From JAICIG01 sp035532215 (GTDB taxonomy: Bacteria > Planctomycetota > Planctomycetia > Pirellulales > JAICIG01): DNA of 12,388 nucleotides. The position numbers and the translations under genes are program-made. Positions within the stretch are counted from its first letter, which is position 1; every line of letters starts with the position of its first letter. The stretch lies in assembly GCA_035532215.1 (NCBI GenBank), contig DATKRK010000422.1, positions 1-12,388 of the forward strand, written 5' to 3'. The notes below the pieces were generated by a model. It was not told where the DNA came from and searched no databases. It saw only the letters and a program-made list of their open reading frames with translations. Below are positions 6,928-12,388 of the stretch, in pieces.

Positions 6928-7230
6928 ATGACAGCATCAAGCGGCGGGGCGCCGGCGAGGATGCTGCAGCCGGGAGAAACGGTCATCGGATTCATGACGC
7001 AAGACGGGAAGCTGATTGGCGAGTTTGCGGACCCCAGCGTGGGTCACGATGCCATGTCTTACCTTTACCCTGGCCTGCGCAGCATGTTAAAATCGGGTCA
7101 GGCGGTGGCCATTACCGTAGGCAAGACGAAGCATGGGGCGGTCAAGGCGTTTGGTTCGGGGGCATTTCCGCCGCCGGGCGGCGTTTTAAGCGCGCAACTT
7201 CGGCGGCCTGCCGCGAAGCTCGTGATGTAA
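6928..7230 (+). CDS. Unrecognised small protein (100 residues)
   Basis: I do not recognise this product. It begins one base after the BatA-type gene stop (TGA, G, ATG) and is Gly/Ala/Pro-rich, with the core VIGFMTQDGKLIGEFADP, then VGHDAMSYLYPGLRSMLKSG and AVAITVGKTKHGAVKAFGSG. There are no cysteines, membrane segment or signal peptide. The start is unsure: ATGs at 6928 and 6961 both lack a well-placed Shine-Dalgarno, so it may be an orphaned C-terminal module of a larger protein. Seven bases separate its stop from the next gene, suggesting a functional pair. A toxin-like tail with partner is one possibility, without motif support. Confidence 0.55.
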   Translation: MTASSGGAPARMLQPGETVIGFMTQDGKLIGEFADPSVGHDAMSYLYPGLRSMLKSGQAVAITVGKTKHGAVKAFGSGAFPPPGGVLSAQLRRPAAKLVM

Positions 7231-7237
7231 GGAGATC

Positions 7238-7861
7238 ATGATGGCGGAGCTCGATTTCATTTCCGCAGAAGATCTCATCGAGGAGATTCGTTCGACGGGA
7301 AACTACGGACGCGATCCGTGGATTGCCGCGATTGACGACGCGTCGGGAAACCTGATCGCCGCGGTCCGGCAGATCGAGATCGCCGTTGCCTATTTCATTG
7401 GTCCCTGGCTCGAATCCGAGCTGTCGGAGGCGGAACTTTGGGACTTTCTGCGATCGAACTTGCACCAGCGAGCGAAGATCTTCGCGACTCTGGCGGCGGC
7501 GCAGCAAGCGGCTGCGGGCGACGAATTGATTGCCTGCGTGACCGGATTCGTGCGATCGATTTCGGAACTCGATGGGACGAGCGGTTGGAAGTACGGCGAT
7601 GCGTGCGTCTCCGCGCTGTTGGCCGCGATGGTCCTGAGACAACAGTTGGAATCGATGGCCCGCGGCGGACCGGAAACGCCTCGTCTGGTTATGTCGTCGA
7701 ACAATGTTGCTGAATCCGTGTTGCAAGCCTGCTTGGTAAAGTTGGGACGCATCCCGTTCGGGATCGCTCCGGACTCCGAGCTTGCACTTGCTGCGAAAAA
7801 GACGATGGAAGGGTTGCACGAGTTCAAGACTTCCGTTGCGCCTGCCGCAAACGAGCGTTGA
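7238..7861 (+). CDS. Unrecognised helical protein (207 residues)
   Basis: I do not recognise this family. The sequence is mostly helix-forming and acidic at the N-terminus (AELDFISAEDLIEEIRSTG), with long Ala/Leu-rich stretches (for example KIFATLAAAQQAAAGDEL) and no signal peptide or clear membrane helix. Two ATGs stand together: with GGAG at 7231-7234, the second (7241) has the better six-base spacing, giving 206 residues. It lies seven bases after the preceding small gene and appears co-transcribed with it. An 18-bp perfect palindrome begins 13 bases after its stop. By position it could be the partner, for example immunity-like, of the small protein upstream. This is speculation from gene order only. 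Confidence 0.68.
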   Translation: MMAELDFISAEDLIEEIRSTGNYGRDPWIAAIDDASGNLIAAVRQIEIAVAYFIGPWLESELSEAELWDFLRSNLHQRAKIFATLAAAQQAAAGDELIACVTGFVRSISELDGTSGWKYGDACVSALLAAMVLRQQLESMARGGPETPRLVMSSNNVAESVLQACLVKLGRIPFGIAPDSELALAAKKTMEGLHEFKTSVAPAANER

Positions 7862-7874
7862 CGTTCTTCGCTTG

Positions 7875-7892
7875 CCGACGCGATCGCGTCGG
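7875..7892. repeat. 18-bp perfect palindrome
   Basis: CCGACGCGATCGCGTCGG reads the same on both strands and contains GCGATCGC. It is 13 bases after the 207-residue gene and 71 bases before the Uma2 gene. There is no T tract, so it is not a standard terminator. It could be a dimeric regulator site upstream of Uma2 or a transcript 3'-end hairpin. Confidence 0.6.
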
Positions 7893-7963
7893 GCTGAGTG
7901 GCTGCGTAGCGACCGAGCAAGGTAAAGCGATAACCGTCTGGTTTCGAGAAAGCGCGTTTTCGT

Positions 7964-8695
7964 ATGGCGCACGCGACGACCGAAGTTTCACCCGCGGCCG
8001 GGCCGCCAAGCCCGGCCCTTGCACCGCTGGAAATGGGCGATCGCTTGACGCGAGTCGAGTTCGAGCGGCGTTATCAGGCCATGCCCGCGCTGAAAAAGGC
8101 GGAGCTTATCGAAGGGGTGGTTTATATGCCTTCGCCAGTTTCGACCCAGCATTCGGGCCCTCACGCGGATCTGGTCAGTTGGTTGAACGTCTATCGCGCC
8201 GCCACGCCGGGGCTGCTCGTTTTCGACAATACGACTCTCCGTCTCGATGAAGACAACGAACCGCAACCCGACGCCCTGTTGGCCATCGACGCTAAACTCG
8301 GCGGCCAATCGCACGTCGACGCGGACGGCTACTTCGCCGGCCCGCCTGAACTGATTGGCGAGGTGGCCAGTTCGAGCGTCAGTTACGATCTGCACGCCAA
8401 ACTGCAAGTCTATCGCCGCCACGGCGTCCGCGAGTACGTGGTGTGGCGCGTGCGCGATCGAGAACTCGACTGGTTCCGACTCGACGAGGGCAAGTACGTG
8501 CCGCTGGCGCGCGACAACGCGGGAATCTGCAAAAGCTCGATCTTTCCGGGACTTTGGCTCGATGCCGCCGCGCTGGTGCGCGGCGATCTGGCGCGAGTAT
8601 TGGCGGTTTTACAGGCAGGGATCGCCTCGCCCGAACACGTTAACTTCGCCGCGCAGCTCGACGAGCGTCGGCGGCTGACGGAAAACCCCGGCTAA
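7964..8695 (+). CDS. Uma2 family (DUF820) putative endonuclease
   Basis: A 243-residue protein of the Uma2/DUF820 group, a PD-(D/E)XK nuclease-like family expanded in cyanobacteria and planctomycetes. Family marks are LTRVEFERRY (28-37), AELIEGVVYMPSP (46-58), EPQPDALLAI (99-108, Asp103), PPELIGEVASSS (127-138, Glu133) and DLHAKLQVYRRHGVREYVVW (142-161, Lys146). Asp103, Glu133 and Lys146 are in the expected order for the metal and catalytic site. The N-terminal 25 residues are a disordered Ala/Pro-rich lead. The ATG at 7964 has no strong ribosome site. It lies between two VWA genes with which such nucleases have no known link, so it is probably an accessory insertion. The substrate is unknown. 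Confidence 0.95.
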   Translation: MAHATTEVSPAAGPPSPALAPLEMGDRLTRVEFERRYQAMPALKKAELIEGVVYMPSPVSTQHSGPHADLVSWLNVYRAATPGLLVFDNTTLRLDEDNEPQPDALLAIDAKLGGQSHVDADGYFAGPPELIGEVASSSVSYDLHAKLQVYRRHGVREYVVWRVRDRELDWFRLDEGKYVPLARDNAGICKSSIFPGLWLDAAALVRGDLARVLAVLQAGIASPEHVNFAAQLDERRRLTENPG

Positions 8696-8735
8696 TTTGA
8701 CCAGTTGGCTAAATTGCCAACCGCGACAACCCAGC

Positions 8736-10934
8736 ATGAACAGCCTTCGCGCCTTGACATTCTACTGGACCAATTGGTCGGCGATCTTATCGCTGGCCGT
8801 GGTGGCGCTGTCGGCGGGCTTGAGCTACGCGACCTGGCGCCGCAGCGGCTATCGCCGGGCGATCGGCGCCTTGGAACTGTTGCGGCTGGCGTTCATCATC
8901 TTCGTGGCGGTGCTCTTCAATCAGCCGGAATGGGTCGAGGAATATCGACCCGAGCAAAAGCCCGCGGTGGCCGTGCTCGTCGACCACTCGCGAAGCATGG
9001 AAACGCGCGATTCGGTCGATCCTGGCCAGCCGAGCGCCAAACCGCGCACGCGGAGCGAAGCCGCCGCGCCGCTGGCCGATCCGGCCGCTTGGAGGTCGCT
9101 CGACGAGCGGATGGACATCGCAATCCAGCCTTTCGCCGAGCAAAAGGAAGGGGGCGGCACGGATCTGGGCAAGCCGCTGACCGAGGCGCTCGACAACTTC
9201 GGCACGTTGCGAGCCATCGTGCTGGTTTCCGACGGCGATTGGAACGCAGGCGCCCCGCCGGTCGAAGCGGCCACGCGGCTGCGGCTCAAAGGCGTGCCGG
9301 TATTCGCCATGGCGGTCGGCAGCCCGACGCGATTGCCCGACGTGGAGCTAGTGAGCCTCGACCCGCCCACCTTCGGCGTAACCGGCAAATCGGTCCGCGT
9401 GCCGTTTTCGATCGACAGTTCCCTGCCGCGCGATCACCTGGCCACGGTCGTGTTGAAAACGTCCGACGGCCGGCAACTCGCCAAGGAAGTGAAGATCGCC
9501 GCCAACGGCCGCACGACCGATTGGATCGCCTGGAAGCCCGAGACGCCGGGCGAGTATGAACTGTCCGTCGAAGTCCCCCCGCAGGCCGACGAATTGCTCA
9601 CGGACAACAACCGCCTCTCGACGCCGATCTCGATTCGCGACGAGAAGCTGCGCGTGCTGGTCGTCGAATCGTATCCGCGTTGGGAGTATCGCTATCTGCG
9701 CAACGCCCTGTCGCGCGATCCGGGCGTCGAGCTGTCGTGCTTGCTGTTTCATCCGGGCTTGAGCAAGGTCGGCGGCGGCAACAAGGACTACATCCAGCGG
9801 TTCCCCGAGGGGCTGGCCGAGCTGTCGCAGTTCGACGTGGTGTTTCTCGGCGACGTCGGCGTCGGCGACGGGCAGCTCACCGAGGAAGATTGCCGGCTGC
9901 TGAAGGGACTCGTCGAACGTCAGGCCAGCGGGCTGGTGTTCATGCCCGGCTGGCAGGGGCGGCAACTGTCGCTGTTAGAGACCGAGTTGGACGATCTGTA
10001 CCCGGTGGTGCTCGATACGTCGCAGCCCAGCGGCTGGGGCTCGCGGACGCCCGACCATTTCGAGTTGACCGAAAAAGGCCGCCGCAGCCTGCTCACCAAG
10101 CTGGCCGACACGCAGGACGAAAACTCGGCCGTCTGGGAGGATTTGCCCGGCTTCCGATGGTACGCCGCCGTCGAGCGGGCCAAGGCCGCCGCCGAGACGC
10201 TTTGCGTTCACAAGGACGCCTCGAATCAATACGGCCGCATCCCGCTGTTGGTCACGCGCACGTTCGGCGCCGGCAAGGTGCTGTTCATGGGCGCCGACGG
10301 CGCCTGGCGCTGGCGCGAGGGAGTGGAAGACAAATACCACTATCGCTTCTGGGGCCAGGTCGTGCGCTGGATGGCCTACCAGCGGCACATGGCCCGCGGC
10401 GAGACGGTGCGGCTGTACTTCACGCCCGATCAGCCGGCGGTGCGCAACACGATCGCGCTGAACGCCAACGTAATGAACTCCAGCGGCGAGCCGGTCCAGG
10501 ACGACGTGGTCACGGCCAAGATCACCGCCCCCTCGGGCAAGACGGAAACGATTCGGTTCACGTCTGCCGGCGACGAGTGGGGTTTGTTTTCCGCGCAGTT
10601 CACGCCCGAAGAAGCGGGCCAGCACAAGGTAGCGATTCGCGGCGAGCGGTCGCGGGCGTCGCTCGACGCGACGATTTCGGTGCAAGGCGCCGCGCTCGAG
10701 CGGATCGGCCATCCGGCTCGGCCCGAGGTGCTGGAAGAAATCGCCCGGCTGACGCAGGGCAAGCTGGTCGAAATCGACGAATTGAACGCGGTCTTGCGCA
10801 GCGTCGCCGCGCTGCCCGAGCCGCCGCCGTCCGTGCATCGCCTGCGGCTTTGGAGCCATCCGGTGCTAGCATCCTTGATCGTCGCCATGCTGGGCGTATT
10901 TTGGGTTGGCCGCAAAATCGTGGGGCTGATATGA
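8736..10934 (+). CDS. VWA membrane protein with amidotransferase-like domain
   Basis: A 732-residue protein with two N-terminal membrane helices (about 15-33 and 46-62), then a VWA domain from about 76. Its metal site is complete: Asp83-x-Ser85-x-Ser87 (DHSRS), Thr142 in GGGTDLG and Asp166 in VSDGDW. A beta-sandwich (about 210-300) is followed by a glutamine-amidotransferase-like fold (about 304-430, LRVLVVESYPRWEYRYLRNA, with no obvious catalytic Cys) and the recurrent block GKVLFMGADGAWRWR ... FWGQVVRW. A second beta domain and a C-terminal helix (about 707-728) end the protein. It should be membrane-anchored with a large outer domain, like the BatA-type gene product upstream. The ATG at 8736 gives the natural membrane-protein start. 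A TTG at 8697 would add 13 unlikely residues. It is separated from its presumed operon partner by three accessory genes. Confidence 0.93.
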   Translation: MNSLRALTFYWTNWSAILSLAVVALSAGLSYATWRRSGYRRAIGALELLRLAFIIFVAVLFNQPEWVEEYRPEQKPAVAVLVDHSRSMETRDSVDPGQPSAKPRTRSEAAAPLADPAAWRSLDERMDIAIQPFAEQKEGGGTDLGKPLTEALDNFGTLRAIVLVSDGDWNAGAPPVEAATRLRLKGVPVFAMAVGSPTRLPDVELVSLDPPTFGVTGKSVRVPFSIDSSLPRDHLATVVLKTSDGRQLAKEVKIAANGRTTDWIAWKPETPGEYELSVEVPPQADELLTDNNRLSTPISIRDEKLRVLVVESYPRWEYRYLRNALSRDPGVELSCLLFHPGLSKVGGGNKDYIQRFPEGLAELSQFDVVFLGDVGVGDGQLTEEDCRLLKGLVERQASGLVFMPGWQGRQLSLLETELDDLYPVVLDTSQPSGWGSRTPDHFELTEKGRRSLLTKLADTQDENSAVWEDLPGFRWYAAVERAKAAAETLCVHKDASNQYGRIPLLVTRTFGAGKVLFMGADGAWRWREGVEDKYHYRFWGQVVRWMAYQRHMARGETVRLYFTPDQPAVRNTIALNANVMNSSGEPVQDDVVTAKITAPSGKTETIRFTSAGDEWGLFSAQFTPEEAGQHKVAIRGERSRASLDATISVQGAALERIGHPARPEVLEEIARLTQGKLVEIDELNAVLRSVAALPEPPPSVHRLRLWSHPVLASLIVAMLGVFWVGRKIVGLI

Positions 10935-10941
10935 AGAGGGA

Positions 10942-11128
10942 GGCCCTAAAGGGGCAAAGAGACAACGAATACGACGTGTTCGTTGACCCAGGCATAAATT
11001 CCTGGGCTACGGAAAAAGAGTTCGTTGAATCACGGAGACTTTCGCCTCACTTTTACATAGCCCAGGCGTTTACGCCTGGGAGCCGATAGACAACCAAAAC
11101 CCATTTGACTCCGGCCCCTTTAGGGGCC
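10942..11128. repeat. REP cluster 1 (A-B-B-A mirror unit)
   Basis: Four palindromes lie in the order A forward (10942-10955, decayed by one C), B forward (10987-11006, right half decayed), B reverse (11061-11080, CCCAGGCGTTTACGCCTGGG) and A reverse (11113-11128, GGCCCCTTTAGGGGCC). Each B unit has the tail GCTAyGtAAAAG on its 3' side when read in its own orientation, which proves the opposed orientation. The spacers between A and B are about 31-32 bases and are shared with the other clusters. Confidence 0.88.
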
Positions 11129-11143
11129 GATTGCCAGGCATGG

Positions 11144-11319
11144 CGCCCCTGAAGGGGCGAATAAAAACGTTGGACGTTTGGTTCGCTTTCCCAGGCATAA
11201 ATGCCTGGGCTATGTAAAAGGGTTTGCTACATGCTGGAACTTTTGCGAAGCCCAGGCGTTTACGCCTGGGATCCGATAGACCACAAAACCCCTTTTCGAA
11301 TGTGGCCCCTTTAGGGGCC
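11144..11319. repeat. REP cluster 2 (A-B-B-A mirror unit)
   Basis: A second copy of the same arrangement: A forward (11144-11159, CGCCCCTGAAGGGGCG), B forward (11190-11209, CCCAGGCATAAATGCCTGGG), B reverse (11251-11270) and A reverse (11304-11319, identical to 11113-11128). It is 15 bases from cluster 1. The reverse halves share the linker beginning CCGATAGAC in both clusters. The cluster ends 38 bases before the transposase ATG. Confidence 0.88.
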
Positions 11320-11357
11320 TGAACCGGGGACGAATTGGCTCGCGGGGAGATTGCGGC

Positions 11358-11795
11358 ATGGGTCATGCGTTTCACCAACTGTATTACCGCATTGCCTGGG
11401 CGACCCATGCGCGCGATCCGCATATCCATCGTTCGTTTCGAGCGGCCTTGCTCGATTTGGTTCATGAAGAAGCCATCCGTCGCGGGGGACAACCGCTGCG
11501 TCACAACGCCATGCCCGATCATGTCCATTTGCTGGTGCGTCTTCCGCCGACGGTGCTCGTCAGCGAATTTATCGGCCAGGTCAAAGGCGCGGTCGCCTTT
11601 CGGACCAATCGGGAGTTGAAACCGAAATTCAAGCTGGTTTGGCAAGAGGGATACGGCGTGTTGACGTTGAGAAAAGACGAGTTGCCGCGAGTCGGCCGTT
11701 ATATTGATAATTAAGAAGAGCACCACGCCTCGGGGCGGCTGTCGAGCGTGTTGGAGAGAATCGATAGCGAGGAGGAGATGAACTGTTTTGAATAG
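11358..11795 (+). pseudogene. IS200/RAYT-like Y1 transposase, interrupted by an in-frame TAA
   Basis: The frame starts at an ATG with GGGGAG eight bases upstream. It encodes a TnpA_REP/IS200-type HUH single-strand transposase: N-terminus MGHAFHQLYYRIAWATHAR, HUH motif His55-Val-His57 in MPDHVHLLVRLP, the block WQEGYGVLTL (95-104) and probable catalytic Tyr115 in RYIDN. A TAA at 11712-11714 stops it at 118 residues. The same frame then continues EEHHASGRLSSVLERI and further to a TAG at 11793-11795. The family normally reads YI-N-Q-E-E-H-H here, so TAA most simply replaces CAA (Gln) by one C-to-T change. Full length would be about 145 codons, typical for the family. The flanking REP units in opposite orientations are the usual RAYT setting. 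The shortened protein keeps HUH and Tyr but loses the last helix, so activity is doubtful. Confidence 0.85.
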
Positions 11796-11832
11796 TCAGG
11801 GGGTTTGCCGCTGGACGGCGGCGAGTCTTGGC

Positions 11833-11910
11833 GCCCCTAAAGGGGCTGAAGAGACAAGGGGAGATAACGTGTTCGTTGACCCAGGCATAAATGCCTGGGC
11901 TACGTAAAAG
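11833..11910. repeat. REP half unit (A-B) downstream of the transposase
   Basis: A forward (GCCCCTAAAGGGGC, 11833-11846) and B forward (CCCAGGCATAAATGCCTGGG, 11880-11899) with tail GCTACGTAAAAG match the left half of cluster 1, including the linker GTGTTCGTTGA just before B. The reverse half is missing. Together with cluster 2 it flanks the Y1 gene with REPs in opposite orientations. Confidence 0.87.
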
Positions 11911-11915
11911 GTTCA

Positions 11916-11929
11916 GCGCCGTAAGGCGC
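11916..11929. repeat. Short hairpin with GTAA loop
   Basis: GCGCCGTAAGGCGC forms a 5-bp stem closed by a GTAA loop (GNRA type), directly after the REP half unit. It may be a further small palindrome of the same mosaic or a minor RNA structure before the last gene. Confidence 0.5.
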
Positions 11930-11980
11930 GGACGAGCCCGAAACCTTAAACCTTAACTTTTCCACCCGCGGAGCGCTGAC

Positions 11981-12388
11981 ATGAGCATCGACCAAGTTGG
12001 CAAGGGTCTGAGGCTGCCGGAATCGTTGCGGGATCAATTGCTCGACTTCCGCCGTCGCGTGTGGCGGACCAAAACGACCGAAGCGCTGGCCATCGCTTGC
12101 TGCGGCCTATTGACGGCGTACCTGGCCGTGTTCGCCTTCGATCGCGCCGTCGATACGCCCGCCTCGCTGCGCTGGGGTATCTTGGCCGCCGCCTTCGCGG
12201 TCGGAGCGGTCGTGCCGCTGTATGCTTACCGCTGGATCTGGCGCCGCCGACGATTGCCTCAACTGGCGCGGTTATTGAGCAAGAAGCACCCGCTGTTCGG
12301 CGATCAACTGCTGGGCGTGATCGAGCTGGCCGAAAGCGAGAGCGAGCAGTCGCGTTCGCGGACGCTGTGCGAAGCGGCGATTGCGCAA
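11981..12388 (+). CDS. N-terminal part of a large membrane protein (truncated by window end)
   Basis: An open frame from ATG 11981 runs to the last base without a stop (136 codons). GGAG at 11970-11973 sits seven bases before the start. After a charged lead (LPESLRDQLLDFRRRVWRTK) there are two membrane helices (about 35-55 and 62-82), then a basic turn (RWIWRRRRLPQLARLLSKKH) and a soluble stretch (PLFGDQLLGVIELAESESEQ). This two-helix start followed by 'LARLLSKKHP..GDQLL' recalls the DUF4175-like membrane proteins that accompany MoxR/DUF58/VWA clusters, but with only the N-terminus visible this is tentative. It is probably the continuation of the operon beyond the REP insertion. Confidence 0.85.
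   Translation, partial: MSIDQVGKGLRLPESLRDQLLDFRRRVWRTKTTEALAIACCGLLTAYLAVFAFDRAVDTPASLRWGILAAAFAVGAVVPLYAYRWIWRRRRLPQLARLLSKKHPLFGDQLLGVIELAESESEQSRSRTLCEAAIAQ

Larger units (their letters stand above)
10935..11357. other. REP-filled intergenic region upstream of the Y1 transposase gene
   Basis: The 423 bases contain no gene. They are almost wholly made of two mirror-symmetric palindrome clusters, which start seven bases after the VWA gene stop. GGGGAG at 11344-11349 is a well-placed ribosome site, eight bases before the transposase ATG. Confidence 0.8.

Noticed and set aside
4863..6995. A 710-codon open frame on the minus strand opposite the BatA-type gene
   Set aside because: It lies antisense to a clear membrane-protein gene. 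Its composition (Arg, Gln, Ala, His-rich) is that of a GC-rich shadow frame, with no domain or membrane pattern.
9680..11089. A 469-codon plus-strand frame overlapping the second VWA gene and the REP cluster
   Set aside because: It is out of frame with a well-supported gene, is extremely Arg/Gly-rich and ends within repeat palindromes, so it is an artefact.
11113..11128. A-type palindrome as an intrinsic terminator of the VWA gene
   Set aside because: The stem is strong, but no T tract follows it, and identical copies occur in both clusters in opposed orientations, which fits REP repeats better.
10942..11910. CRISPR-like array
   Set aside because: The repeats alternate in orientation, their spacers are themselves conserved, and the neighbouring gene is a Y1 transposase rather than a cas gene.

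Overview
The window looks like a chromosomal segment of a planctomycete (Planctomycetota, probably Pirellulales-like). This is inferred from GC-rich coding DNA, a MoxR / DUF58 / von Willebrand A (VWA) membrane-protein cluster, a Clp-N protein with a tail I associate with planctomycetes, a Uma2 (DUF820) nuclease, and many REP-like palindromes. No rRNA, tRNA or CRISPR array was seen.

Left part, 1-1683. A possible gene tail leaves the window at 1-115. Next come a strong minus-strand intrinsic terminator (114-169) and two facing REP-like hairpins (180-271). A minus-strand pair follows: an ATPase-less Clp-N/UVR protein (799-1683), then an Ogt/MGMT-type DNA alkyltransferase (266-778), 20 bases apart and read toward the terminator. 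Region 1684-2635 is a mostly non-coding divergent region. It holds a 16-bp perfect inverted repeat (1848-1992) and a short coding-like stretch on the minus strand (2069-2194).

Main part, 2636-12388, all on the plus strand. The core is a MoxR AAA+ ATPase, a DUF58 protein, a BatA-type VWA membrane protein, a second VWA membrane protein and the start of a further membrane protein cut by the window end. Such sets (Bat/aerotolerance-like) are thought to act together at the membrane: MoxR as chaperone-like ATPase, the VWA proteins as metal-dependent interaction modules. Three kinds of extra DNA break up the core: (i) a non-coding element with long inverted ends between moxR and DUF58 (about 3697-3968); (ii) two unrecognised small genes plus a Uma2 nuclease between the two VWA genes (6928-8695); (iii) a REP/RAYT locus between the second VWA gene and the last gene (10942-11929).

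The REP/RAYT locus is the most distinctive part. Two palindrome types, A (GGCCCCTTTAGGGGCC-like) and B (CCCAGGC...GCCTGGG), form two mirror-symmetric A-B-B-A units and one half unit. They flank an IS200/RAYT-type Y1 transposase gene. That gene carries an in-frame TAA exactly where this family normally has the Gln of its YI-N-Q-E-E-H-H motif, and the reading frame continues to 11795, so it looks recently inactivated by one base change.
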